This document shows, piece by piece, positions 9,412 to 17,980 of a DNA stretch of 64,000 nt. The notes below the pieces were generated by a model. That model saw only the letters and a list, made by a program, of their open reading frames with translations. It ran no database searches and was not told where the DNA came from. This DNA comes from Hyphomonadaceae bacterium (lineage in GTDB: Bacteria; Pseudomonadota; Alphaproteobacteria; Caulobacterales; Aquidulcibacteraceae). The stretch is taken from NCBI GenBank assembly GCA_016791425.1, contig JAEUMQ010000004.1, positions 185,846-249,845 of the forward strand. The letters are read 5' to 3'. Numbering within the stretch: position 1 is the stretch's first letter; every line of letters starts with the position of its first letter. The position numbers and the translations under genes are program-made.

Positions 9412-10130
9412 TCGATCTGCACCATGTCGTCACCCCGAACGGGCACAAGGTGAAGATCATGCTGGAGGAGACCGCCCTCCCGTACAAAATCATCCAGTAC
9501 AATCTCCTTGAAGGAACGCATCTCAAGCCGGAGTTCAGGCAGATCAATCCGAACGGCCGCCTGCCGGCGCTGGTCGATCATGATCCGATCGGCGGCGGCC
9601 CATCGATGGCCGTGTTCGACAGCGGCGCCATGCTCTTCTATCTCGCCGAGAAGAGCGGCAGGTTCTTCGGCTCAAGTCCGCGCACCCGCCATCTCGCGAT
9701 GCAATGGCTGATGTGGCAGATGTCCGGCCTCGGCCCCATGCATGGGCAGGCGCACCATTTCATCCGCTATTGCCCCGAAGACATTCCGTATGCGGTGAAC
9801 CGCTACATGAATGAATCGCGCCGCCTGCTTGAGGTTCTGGATCGACGCCTGCGCGAAGCGGACTATCTCGCCGAAGAATATTCCATCGCCGACATGGCCG
9901 TCTGGCCCTGGATCCGCGCGATCAAGCCGGTCGGCATCGAGCTTGGCGACTATCCGAACCTGCAGCGCTGGTACGAGCGCGTCGGCGCGCGCCCCGCCGT
10001 GGAGGCTGGCGCGCGCCTGCCGGAGGGACACTGGATGACCCAGACCGCGCAATCGAAAGTGAAGCTGACGGAAGAACAATGGTCCAACCTCTTCGGCGAG
10101 AACATGCTGAAGAGCGGCCGCGCGACATAA
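9408..10130 (+). CDS. glutathione S-transferase, Nu-class-like
   Basis: A 240-residue GST. The N-terminal thioredoxin-fold half has TPNGHKV near residue 10 (the Thr-Pro-Asn of Nu-class/YfcG-type enzymes that bind two glutathiones), NPNGRLPALVDH and the ESGA-equivalent DSGAML. The helical half follows, with ADMAVWPW. YfcG-like GSTs are disulfide reductases, and related proteins cleave ether or thioether bonds in aromatic catabolism. The gene is coupled to the ligase by a 4-base overlap and is followed after 10 bases by a SnoaL-like gene. Confidence 0.88.
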   Translation: MIDLHHVVTPNGHKVKIMLEETALPYKIIQYNLLEGTHLKPEFRQINPNGRLPALVDHDPIGGGPSMAVFDSGAMLFYLAEKSGRFFGSSPRTRHLAMQWLMWQMSGLGPMHGQAHHFIRYCPEDIPYAVNRYMNESRRLLEVLDRRLREADYLAEEYSIADMAVWPWIRAIKPVGIELGDYPNLQRWYERVGARPAVEAGARLPEGHWMTQTAQSKVKLTEEQWSNLFGENMLKSGRAT

Positions 10131-10140
10131 GGAGGAGATC

Positions 10141-10533
10141 TTGGCCGACACCGAAAACGACATTCGCGCCATGGCGACGCGTTTCTTCGACGCGATCGAG
10201 CAGGGCGACGTCGATACCGTGGCCGCGACCTACGCGCCGGGCGCGAAGATCTGGCACAACACCGACGAGCTGGAGAACACCCGCGAGGAGAACATCGAGG
10301 TGCTGCGCAACATGGTGCGCCGCTCCAAGAGCCGGAAATACACCGAGCGGCGCCTGCAGGTGTTCTCCGGCGGCTTCGTGCAGCAGCATGTGCTGAAGGC
10401 CGAGCGCGGCGACGGCTTCAAGCTGCATCTGCCCGCCTGCATCGTCTGCGCGGTCTCGAACGGCCAGATCACGCGCCTCGACGAGTATTTCGACTCCGCC
10501 GTCGTCAGCGCCTGGCGCGCGGGCTACGCATGA
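10141..10533 (+). CDS. SnoaL-like (NTF2-fold) protein
   Basis: A 130-residue single-domain NTF2/SnoaL-like protein. It has an N-terminal helix pair (ATRFFDAIEQGDVDTV), the strand segment AKIWHNTDE, and the C-terminal ITRLDEYFDSA, which is characteristic of SnoaL-like polyketide/steroid cyclases or hydratases. The start is TTG at 10141, with a strong GGAGGAG ribosome site. Its stop overlaps the following SDR start (ATGA), so it belongs to the ligase-GST-SnoaL-SDR operon. Its substrate is unknown. Confidence 0.85.
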   Translation: MADTENDIRAMATRFFDAIEQGDVDTVAATYAPGAKIWHNTDELENTREENIEVLRNMVRRSKSRKYTERRLQVFSGGFVQQHVLKAERGDGFKLHLPACIVCAVSNGQITRLDEYFDSAVVSAWRAGYA

Positions 10534-11324
10534 ACATCGCCGGCAAGACCGCGCTCGTCACCGGCGCCGGCAGCGGCATCGGCCGCGCGACCGTGCTGGC
10601 GCTGGCGGCGAAAGGCGCTGCGCGCATCTATCTCGTGGATCGCGATGCGGTGAGCGTCGAAGCGCTCGCGCGCGAGCTCGGCGCTTGCGAAGGCCTGCCG
10701 CGCGCGCTTGACGTTCAGGACACCGAAAAGCTCCACGCCGTGTTCGACGAGGCGGCCGCCGCCGGCGGGCTCGATATCGTCCTCAACAATGCCGGCATGG
10801 TCGTCGGCAAGCAGCTCTTCCCGAACACCTCGCGCGCCAAGCTGGATGCGATCATCGCCGTCAACGTCACGGCCGTGATCCTCGGCACGCAATGGGCCAT
10901 CGAGCAGATGCGCAAGAAGGGCGGCGGCGTGGTGGTGAACACCGGCTCCACCGCCGCCTTCCACACCGGCTACGCCGATTATCTCTACAGCGCGACCAAG
11001 GCCGCGGTGGTCTCCTTCTCCAGCGCCTGCGCCGCGCAGCATCCGATTACCGGCGTGCGCGTGAACTCCGTGCTGCCGGGCCTTGTGAACACGCCGATCC
11101 TGTTGACCACCGGCGACGGCGAGCTCGCCGATTTCATGGGGCCCGTGCTCGCCAACAATGTCGCGCTCGAGCCGGAGGACATCGCCGAAGGCGTCATCGG
11201 CCTGATCGAGGACGACGCCCGCGTCGGCGAGATGCTGGTTGTCTCCGCCGCCGATCCCGCCAAAGCCCGCTTCGACGACAGCAGGATCAGGATTTGGGAC
11301 CTAAAGCGCCCGCCATCTGGATGA
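10530..11324 (+). CDS. SDR-family oxidoreductase
   Basis: A 264-residue classical SDR with the cofactor motif GAGSGIG, an Asp at the end of strand 2 (VDRD) that favours NAD(H), NNAG, serine in NTGST and the catalytic YSATK. The length is typical. It overlaps the upstream SnoaL-like gene by four bases. Its 3' end runs 38 bases into the oppositely oriented flavin reductase gene, a tight convergent arrangement. Confidence 0.92.
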   Translation: MNIAGKTALVTGAGSGIGRATVLALAAKGAARIYLVDRDAVSVEALARELGACEGLPRALDVQDTEKLHAVFDEAAAAGGLDIVLNNAGMVVGKQLFPNTSRAKLDAIIAVNVTAVILGTQWAIEQMRKKGGGVVVNTGSTAAFHTGYADYLYSATKAAVVSFSSACAAQHPITGVRVNSVLPGLVNTPILLTTGDGELADFMGPVLANNVALEPEDIAEGVIGLIEDDARVGEMLVVSAADPAKARFDDSRIRIWDLKRPPSG

Positions 11325-11865
11325 CGCGGTCCACCAGGGTCGGGAGCATCTGCTTCGCCATCGGATCGCGGAGCTCGGCCCCTTCGAACGCCTTGTCGGC
11401 GAACGGCACGAGTACGTTCTGGGTCGCCGCCACGGTTTGGATTGTGCCGAGGATCGCCCTGAGCTGAAGGATGCCGCGCAGGCCTCCGTAGGGCGTGATC
11501 GTCGCCGCCATCAGGCCCGCGACCTTGCCGCGGAAGGCCGCCAGCGCCGGGAGCGCCTCGCCCGCGCGCGGTCGCGACGCCCAGTCGATCGCGTTCTTCA
11601 GCACGCCCGACACGCCGCCATTGTATTCCGGCGACGCGATCAGGAACCCGTCATGCGCGATGAGCAGGGAGCGCAGCTCGTCCGCCTTCGGCGGAAAGCC
11701 GCGCGCTTCCAGGTCCTCGTCGAACAGCGGCAGGTCGAAATCCTTGAGCCGGATGGCGGTGACCTCCGCCCCGGCGCCGCGCGCGTGCGCCGCCGCGATG
11801 TCGAGCAGGCGCTGATTGTACGAATCCGCGCGCGTGCTGCCGGCGAACGCCAGAAGCCTGACCAT
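11287..11865 (-). CDS. NADPH-dependent FMN reductase family protein
   Basis: A 192-residue flavodoxin-like protein. The FMN phosphate motif GSTRADSYN is at the N-terminus and the second signature SPEYNGGVSG near residue 82, as in ChrR/ArsH/SsuE-like NAD(P)H:FMN or quinone reductases. It may protect against quinones made by the pathway or supply reduced flavin. The ATG is at 11865. It is transcribed in the same direction as the VOC gene, which lies 41 bases upstream, so the two probably form a small operon. Confidence 0.9.
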   Translation of the reverse strand: MVRLLAFAGSTRADSYNQRLLDIAAAHARGAGAEVTAIRLKDFDLPLFDEDLEARGFPPKADELRSLLIAHDGFLIASPEYNGGVSGVLKNAIDWASRPRAGEALPALAAFRGKVAGLMAATITPYGGLRGILQLRAILGTIQTVAATQNVLVPFADKAFEGAELRDPMAKQMLPTLVDRVIQMAGALGPKS

Positions 11866-11906
11866 TCAAGTCTCCCTATGATGATGCCGCTACGGATGCT
11901 GCCGCG

Positions 11907-12509
11907 TCAGACCGGCTCGCTCACCCGCGCCCGCGCCGACGGCTTGATCACCGTCTCGTCGCGCACGCCCTCCGCGTTCACCGGCGCGTGCGCGACGTCC
12001 TCCGGCCCGAGCTCCTTCGTCCAGGCCGCGAATTCGAGGCAGATGCCGTCCGGATCGAAGAAATACATCGAGCGCACGAACACGTCGTCGGTGACCTCGT
12101 CGCTGACCTGGGTCGGCGAATTGTCGTGGTTGAGGATGCGCGTGACGTCCACGCCCTTGGCCTTCAGTCGATCGTGATATTCGTCGAACTTTTCCAGCGG
12201 CACGTTGAACGCGATGTGGTTCATCGAGCCGTGCGCGCTCACGAAGTCGCCGCGCGTCGGCAACGCCTTGGGGTTCGTCGCGCCCGGGTTCGCCGGCGGC
12301 GCGTCCGGGAACCAGAAGAAGGCGAGGGAATCGCCGTTGCCGATGTCGAAAAAGAAGTGCTGGCCGCGATTGCCCGGCAGATCGATCGTCTTGGTGAGCG
12401 GCATCCCGAGGATGTCGCGGTAGAAGCGAACCGTGGCGGCCATGTCGCGGCAGACGAGCGCCAGATGGTTGACCCCACGGATGTCGAATTCGGTGTTCTT
12501 GGGCTTCAT
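11907..12509 (-). CDS. VOC-family (glyoxalase/extradiol dioxygenase-like) protein
   Basis: A 200-residue vicinal-oxygen-chelate protein with metal-ligand positions visible in NHLALV (His), MNHIAF (His) and CLEFAAW (Glu). These are the usual 2-His-1-Glu set of glyoxalase I and extradiol dioxygenases. The start at 12509 has GGGAG six bases upstream. An in-frame ATG at 12578 would add 23 low-complexity residues and lacks a ribosome site. It is divergent from the TonB receptor gene across a region carrying the CTAAGYAT element. Confidence 0.87.
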   Translation of the reverse strand: MKPKNTEFDIRGVNHLALVCRDMAATVRFYRDILGMPLTKTIDLPGNRGQHFFFDIGNGDSLAFFWFPDAPPANPGATNPKALPTRGDFVSAHGSMNHIAFNVPLEKFDEYHDRLKAKGVDVTRILNHDNSPTQVSDEVTDDVFVRSMYFFDPDGICLEFAAWTKELGPEDVAHAPVNAEGVRDETVIKPSARARVSEPV

Positions 12510-12607
12510 CGGGGTCTCCCTTTTTGCGCGCTTTGGGGCGGCGTTGGCGGCCTGGATCGTGTTCGCTGTCGTGCTCATTTGGGCACACTTTGCAGAAATA
12601 TTACTAA

Positions 12608-12618
12608 TCTAAGCATTG
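12608..12618 (+). promoter_or_regulatory. CTAAGYAT element, copy A
   Basis: TCTAAGCATTG lies between the divergent VOC and TonB-receptor genes in an AT-rich stretch (about 12590-12630). The same core recurs at 21888, 25436 and 27310, each time between divergent catabolic genes. This suggests a shared operator or promoter element; no regulator is proven. Confidence 0.4.
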
Positions 12619-12744
12619 GAAGTCAAAAACGTCAGTTTGGTTGATGGTTTCGGCTGGACGTTTCCGGCCGGGTTGCGTCATCATCGCAGAAAATCGGGCC
12701 TCTACAAAAACAATCGGGGCGCGAAGTTCGGGGAGGGAATTCGG

Positions 12745-15387
12745 ATGAGCGTTCTGTCATTTGGGCGCCTGATGCGCGCGCCGTTCGGGGCTCTGGCGAT
12801 GGCGGGCGCATCGATGCTCGCGCTGCTGGCCTGTCCGCAGGCTTACGCCCAGGAGAGCGACGCGACCGAGTCCGAGGCCGTCGTGGTCACCGGCTCCTAC
12901 CTGCAGCGCGCCGTGCGCGACACGCCGACCCCGGTGTCGGTCATCGGGCCGCAGGAGCTGCAGCAGCAGAGCATCCTCGGGGCGGATTATCTCTTCAAGA
13001 ACATACCGATGGCGTCGGGTCAGCGCTCCACCCCGGACAATACCGGCGCGCCCTACCAGCTCGGCATGGCCAACATCAATCTCCGCGGCCTGGGCGTCGC
13101 CTCGACGCTGACGCTGATCAACGGCCGCCGCCAGGTCACTTCCCCGGTGCCGCTGGACGACGGCTCGAGCTTCGTCGACATCAACTCGATCCCCTTCATC
13201 ATGCTGGAGCGGATGGAGATTCTGCAGGACGGCGGCGCGGCGCTCTATGGCTCCGACGCGGTCGCCGGCGTCGCCAACTTCATCATGCGCAAGTCCTTTG
13301 ACGGCTTCCAGGTGCGCGCCTCCTACCAGACCACCACCGAGGACAATCAGGAGGATTTCAATCTCGGTCTGCTCGGCGGCGTGTCGGGCGACAATTGGGA
13401 CCTGGTCGTCGGCGTCGAGGGCCTGCACCGCACCGAGCTTGGCACCCAGGAGCGGCCCTACACCGCCAACAAGATCGTCTCCGCGCTCGGCATGCCCGGC
13501 GCCTTCGGCGTCGCGGGCACGCCGCGCATCGACCCGAACTGCGCCGCCGCCGGCGGCATCCCGACCCGGTTCGTGGCCAACACCAATATCGGCTTCTGCA
13601 GCCGCAATCTCTCCGACGCCTTCACCAGCGGCATCATCGTGCCTGAGGATCGCGTGCTCGGGTACGGCGCGCTCAACATCGACGTCGATGCCGACACCAA
13701 GGTCTATTTCGAGGTTGGCGGCGCCCATAACAGCCTGAGCGTCTTCACCTTCCCGTCCTATTCGAACCTCTCCTTCCCGACCATTCCGGCGAACAATCCA
13801 GGCAACCTTGTCGCCAATGGCGGCTTCGGCGTGCCGGTGACGTATTTCGGCCGCCCGCTCAACCTGCAGAACTCCGACATCAACGAGCAGACGCGCAGCT
13901 CCTCGATGTTCCGTTTTGTCGGCGGCATCGAGAACGAGCTCGGCGGCGATTGGCGCTATGACGCCTCCTACACCTTCGGCTGGCAGAACTATCACGCCGA
14001 CCATGTCCGCGACACGCTGAAGGACCGCTTCATCGCCGCGATCAACGGCGTCGGCGGCCCGAACAACAACCAGTTCTTCAATCCGTTCGGCTCGTCGCTG
14101 GTGAACCCCGCGCTCGCCAACGATCCGCGCGTGATCGACGATTTCACCGACGAGGCCTGGCGCGACTACAACGCCACGCTCCATTCCGCCGAAGCGATCT
14201 TCTCCGGCCCGCTGTGGCAGATGGGCGGTCGCCAGGTCCGCGGCGCTTTCGGCGGCCAGTTCCGCTACGAGACGCTCGATTTCTCCAGCGACGTGAACCA
14301 GAAGACCGGCAATTTCGTCTTCCTGTTCAGCGGCCCGGATCTCTCCGTCAACCGCACCTCGGCGGCCGTCTTCGGCGAGCTTGAGTTCCCGCTGGGCGAA
14401 AACGCCGAGCTCAACGTGCAAGCCCGCTACGAATGGTACGACAACGACGTCGGCGGCTCCTTCAATCCGAAGGCGGCGCTGCGCTGGGAGCCGGTGGACG
14501 GCCTCGTCCTGCGCGCCAACGCCGGGACCAGCTTCCGCGCCCCGTCGCTGTCGCAGATTTCCTCGATCACCACGATCAACACGGCGATCGCCGACCCCCG
14601 CAATCCAAGCACGATCCCGTACTTCAACCAGGTCGTGACGCTGCCCGGCTCCGAGCTTGATCCGGAGACCGCAATCAATCTCGGCGCCGGCGTGGTGTGG
14701 TCGCCGATCTCGGGCCTCGAATTCTCGCTCGATTATTGGCGCTACGACTACACCGACCTGATCGTGAAGGAGAACGCGCAGGGCATCGTCAACGCCAATC
14801 CGAGCGACCCGCGCATCGTGAGGCAGGGCGGCAGCCCCACCGGCCTCATCTCGCAGATCTTCGTCTCCTTCGTGAACCAGAACGACGTTCTGGCCGACGG
14901 CGTCGATGGCAGCGTCCGCTGGACGCAGGATCTCGGTCCCGGCGCGTTCGATCTCACCGTGCGCGGCACCTACCTCAACCAGTACACCGCCACCATCAAC
15001 GGCGTTGAGGTCGATCTCTCCGGCAACCGCAACTACGCCAACTTCGCCCGCTCGCTGCCGAAGACGCGCGCCAGCGCCATCGGCGCCTATTCGATCGGGC
15101 CGCACACCTTCACCGGCACGGTGAACTACATCTCGTCCTACGACGACTACACCAACGCCGCGAACCCCGCGACGATCTACGAGCTCGCCTCCTTCACCAC
15201 CTTCGACGTGAGCTACCAGCTGCGCCTCGAGGAGCGTGAGGCGGAATTCTCCATCGGCGTGATCAACCTCTCGAACATCTATCCGCCGGTGTCGCGCGTC
15301 GCCTCCGGCGACCTGCAGGGCTTCGACCGCTTCGTGCACGATCCGCGCGGCCGGCTGGCCTTCGTGCGCGTCGCCAAGACGTTCTAG
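12745..15387 (+). CDS. TonB-dependent outer-membrane receptor
   Basis: An 880-residue TonB-dependent receptor. A signal peptide ends near AYAQES; a TonB-box-like EAVVVTG follows, then the plug (PTPVSVIGPQEL, LRGLG, LINGRR, LQDGGAALYGSDAVAGV) and a long beta-barrel ending in a C-terminal Phe (VAKTF). The start at 12745 has GGGAGGG seven bases upstream; the longer upstream frame is unlikely. Its place next to a Rieske oxygenase and an MFS transporter suggests uptake of the catabolic substrate rather than iron. Confidence 0.94.
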   Translation: MSVLSFGRLMRAPFGALAMAGASMLALLACPQAYAQESDATESEAVVVTGSYLQRAVRDTPTPVSVIGPQELQQQSILGADYLFKNIPMASGQRSTPDNTGAPYQLGMANINLRGLGVASTLTLINGRRQVTSPVPLDDGSSFVDINSIPFIMLERMEILQDGGAALYGSDAVAGVANFIMRKSFDGFQVRASYQTTTEDNQEDFNLGLLGGVSGDNWDLVVGVEGLHRTELGTQERPYTANKIVSALGMPGAFGVAGTPRIDPNCAAAGGIPTRFVANTNIGFCSRNLSDAFTSGIIVPEDRVLGYGALNIDVDADTKVYFEVGGAHNSLSVFTFPSYSNLSFPTIPANNPGNLVANGGFGVPVTYFGRPLNLQNSDINEQTRSSSMFRFVGGIENELGGDWRYDASYTFGWQNYHADHVRDTLKDRFIAAINGVGGPNNNQFFNPFGSSLVNPALANDPRVIDDFTDEAWRDYNATLHSAEAIFSGPLWQMGGRQVRGAFGGQFRYETLDFSSDVNQKTGNFVFLFSGPDLSVNRTSAAVFGELEFPLGENAELNVQARYEWYDNDVGGSFNPKAALRWEPVDGLVLRANAGTSFRAPSLSQISSITTINTAIADPRNPSTIPYFNQVVTLPGSELDPETAINLGAGVVWSPISGLEFSLDYWRYDYTDLIVKENAQGIVNANPSDPRIVRQGGSPTGLISQIFVSFVNQNDVLADGVDGSVRWTQDLGPGAFDLTVRGTYLNQYTATINGVEVDLSGNRNYANFARSLPKTRASAIGAYSIGPHTFTGTVNYISSYDDYTNAANPATIYELASFTTFDVSYQLRLEEREAEFSIGVINLSNIYPPVSRVASGDLQGFDRFVHDPRGRLAFVRVAKTF

Positions 15388-15487
15388 GAGCGTGATCGGA
15401 AAAGTGGGGACCGGAGCGGGTTTGACTTCTGTTTGAAGCGGGCCCGCTCTATCCTTGGGGGAGGGGGACGCATATCGGAGAAAAGCC

Positions 15488-16588
15488 TTGGCCGACACCG
15501 TGCATGCTTCCCCCAGGAATGAGCCGCCCGAGAAGGTCGGCGCCAAATCCATCTCCGAGATGGCTGGCCGCGAGACGCCGCTCATCCGCAATTATTGGTA
15601 CGTCGCGGCTTTCTCCGAGGAGATCACCCGCGTCCCGATGCGGCGCACGATCCTCGACCGCGATATCGTCTTCTACCGCAAGGAGGACGGAACCCCCGTC
15701 GCGCTGCAGAACCGCTGCGCGCACCGCTCCTATCCGCTGCACAAGGGAACGGTGTCCGGTGATCGCATCGTCTGCGGCTATCACGGCTTCGAATACGGCG
15801 CCGACGGCCAGTGCGCGCACGTGCCTTCGCTGCCCGCCGCGCCGCGCGCGATCAAGGTGCAGCCCTTTCCGCTGATCGAGGATGGTCCGCTCGTCTGGAT
15901 CTGGATGGGCGATCCCGCCGAGCCCGATCAATCGCGCATGGTCTATCAGGACTGGTGCTCGAAGCCCGGTTGGACCCACGTGAAGGGCTACATGTACATG
16001 AAGGCCAATTATCTCGGCCTGCATGAGAACCTGCTCGACCTCTCGCACTTTCCGTTCCTGCACGGCCAGGTCCTCGGCCGCCCCGAGCATGCCGCCGCCA
16101 AGCCGAAGGTGCGCGTCGAGGGCGATGTCGTGTTCTCCGGCGTCATGCACCGCGATGTCGGCATGGCGCCGAACTATGTGAAGGCGACGGGCATCAAGCC
16201 GCCCTTCGATCGCGAGAGCGCGCACGCCATCCCGTGCCCGGGCATCCATCTGGGGCAGGCGATCCTGACCGATTCCTCCGATCCTCCCCAGACGCACATC
16301 CGCCACATCGTCCACATCATGACGCCCGAGACGCTGAAGACGACGCACTATTTCTGGGCCATCGCCCGCGACAAGGCGATCGACGATCCGGCGGTGGACA
16401 AGGAATCCCTGATGTTCGCCGACAAGGCCTTCATGGAGGACAAGGTCGCGCTGGAGGAGATCGAGGAGGTCATCGCGCGCGACAAGCGTCCCGACTTCCG
16501 CGAGAAGATCATCAGCACCGATGAAGGCGCGATCACGCTGCTGCGCGCCTTCGCCCGGATGGCCGCGCGCGAAGCGGGCGGCGAATGA
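15488..16588 (+). CDS. Rieske aromatic ring-hydroxylating/O-demethylase-type oxygenase
   Basis: A 366-residue Rieske non-haem iron oxygenase. The [2Fe-2S] ligands are Cys77-x-His79 and Cys96-x2-His99. The catalytic iron site has the LLDLSHFPFLH pattern (Asp-x2-His-x4-His). The size and layout resemble vanillate O-demethylase oxygenase (VanA-like) rather than two-subunit dioxygenases. The start is TTG at 15488, with GGAG seven bases upstream. No reductase or ferredoxin gene is in the island, so electrons must come from elsewhere. It is followed after 10 bases by an MFS gene. Confidence 0.93.
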   Translation: MADTVHASPRNEPPEKVGAKSISEMAGRETPLIRNYWYVAAFSEEITRVPMRRTILDRDIVFYRKEDGTPVALQNRCAHRSYPLHKGTVSGDRIVCGYHGFEYGADGQCAHVPSLPAAPRAIKVQPFPLIEDGPLVWIWMGDPAEPDQSRMVYQDWCSKPGWTHVKGYMYMKANYLGLHENLLDLSHFPFLHGQVLGRPEHAAAKPKVRVEGDVVFSGVMHRDVGMAPNYVKATGIKPPFDRESAHAIPCPGIHLGQAILTDSSDPPQTHIRHIVHIMTPETLKTTHYFWAIARDKAIDDPAVDKESLMFADKAFMEDKVALEEIEEVIARDKRPDFREKIISTDEGAITLLRAFARMAAREAGGE

Positions 16589-16598
16589 GCGAGCCATA

Positions 16599-17915
16599 AT
16601 GCAAGAGAAAGAGCCGCCTTCGGGCCCCTACGCCTATTATGTCGTGGGCGTGCTCATGCTCGCCTACATGTTCGCGTTCATCGATCGCATCATCCTGTCG
16701 CTGGTGATCGATCCGGTGCGCGCGGACCTGGGCCTCAGCGAAACCGAGATCAGCCTGCTCGCCGGCTTCGCCTTCGCGGCTTTCTACACGCTGCTGGGCC
16801 TTCCGTTCGGCCGTTGGGCCGACACCCGCGGCCGCCGCAACCTCATCGCCATCGGCATCGCGCTTTGGAGCGTGGCGACGGTGGCGTGCGGCCTGGCCAA
16901 CAATTTCTTCAAGCTCTTCCTGGCGCGCATGGCGGTCGGTGTCGGCGAGGCGACGCTGACGCCCTCTGCCTATTCGCTCATTCCGGACTATTTCACCGCG
17001 CACCGCCGCGCGTTCGCGATGGCGGTCTTCTCCTGCGGCATCACCATCGGCGGCGGGCTCGCGCTGCTGCTCGGCGGCTTCATCGTCGAATGGGCGACCG
17101 CGAACGCGCCGGTGCTGCCGCTGCTGGGGCAATTGAAGCCCTGGCAATTCGCGTTCGTCGCGGTCGGCGCGCCCGGCGTGCTCGTCGCGCTGCTGGTATT
17201 GCTCACCGTGAGGGAGCCGCCGCGCCGTTTGGAAGCGGGCGCGAGCGCGACCGCGCCCAAGATCGGCGAGGTGATCTCCTATCTCTTCGGCCATTGGCGC
17301 GTCTTCGCGCCGGTCATCTTCGGCCTCACCGGAATGGTCGTCGCCGGCTACGCCTTCAATGTCTGGGCGCCGGTCTATTTCATGCGCGTGCACGCAATGT
17401 CGCCGGGCGAGGTGGGCGTTCTCTTTGGCCTGAGCTTTGCGGTGCTGGGCACGCTCGGAGTGCTCTTCGGCGGCGCGCTGTCGGACCGGCTCTCCAAGGC
17501 CGGGCGCGCCGACGCGCCCGTGCGCGTGTCGCTGTGGGCCGCATGGATCCAGGCGCCGCTTTTCATCGGCTGTTATCTTTCGCCGTCCGCGCTCTGGGCG
17601 CAGATCCTCTTCGGCGCGGCGCTCTTTGTGGCGAGCATGTATGGCGGTCTGCAGGGCGCGGCAGTGCAGTCGCTGACGCCGAACCGCATGCGCGGACAGG
17701 TCGGCGCGGTCTATCTCACCATCGCCAATCTGGTCGGCCTGGGGCTGGCGCCGACGATGACCGCGCTGATGACGGAGAACGTCTTTGGCGGCCCGATGGG
17801 CGTCGGAAAGTCATTGGCGACGACGGTCGCGATCTCGCTCACGATCGCGGTGATCCTGCTCACCATCGCGTTGAAGCCGATGCGCCAGCGCGTCGAAGCG
17901 CTGCAAGCCGCTTAG
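16599..17915 (+). CDS. MFS transporter
   Basis: A 438-residue major-facilitator protein with 12 predicted hydrophobic spans. It has an early FIDRIILSL in TM1 (a membrane Asp common in aromatic-acid/H+ symporters), the loop-2/3 signature GRWADTRGRRN, and a loop-8/9 repeat GALSDRLSKAGR. The ATG at 16599 comes 10 bases after the Rieske stop, so they are probably cotranscribed. It is similar in layout to the second MFS gene at 22547 and may carry the substrate or a breakdown product across the inner membrane. Confidence 0.92.
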   Translation: MQEKEPPSGPYAYYVVGVLMLAYMFAFIDRIILSLVIDPVRADLGLSETEISLLAGFAFAAFYTLLGLPFGRWADTRGRRNLIAIGIALWSVATVACGLANNFFKLFLARMAVGVGEATLTPSAYSLIPDYFTAHRRAFAMAVFSCGITIGGGLALLLGGFIVEWATANAPVLPLLGQLKPWQFAFVAVGAPGVLVALLVLLTVREPPRRLEAGASATAPKIGEVISYLFGHWRVFAPVIFGLTGMVVAGYAFNVWAPVYFMRVHAMSPGEVGVLFGLSFAVLGTLGVLFGGALSDRLSKAGRADAPVRVSLWAAWIQAPLFIGCYLSPSALWAQILFGAALFVASMYGGLQGAAVQSLTPNRMRGQVGAVYLTIANLVGLGLAPTMTALMTENVFGGPMGVGKSLATTVAISLTIAVILLTIALKPMRQRVEALQAA

Positions 17916-17943
17916 CATTCATTGCAGAATGAGGCGCTCTTTC

Positions 17944-17980
17944 CCTCCCCTGAAAGGGGAGGGAGGGCGTCTCACCCCAC
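17944..17980. repeat. REP-like GC-rich palindrome
   Basis: CCCTCCCCT-GAA-AGGGGAGGG hairpin followed by a CTCACCCCA tail. It lies between convergent MFS and ligase genes and overlaps the end of the ligase. It belongs to the same family as the elements at 30.0, 33.7, 46.0 and 63.8 kb. Confidence 0.6.

Noticed and set aside
12757..15591. Long open frame of 944 codons on the minus strand
   Set aside because: It lies opposite the TonB receptor, is made of low-complexity Arg/Ala/Val/Glu-rich sequence, and has no recognisable domain; GC-rich codon bias creates such antisense frames.
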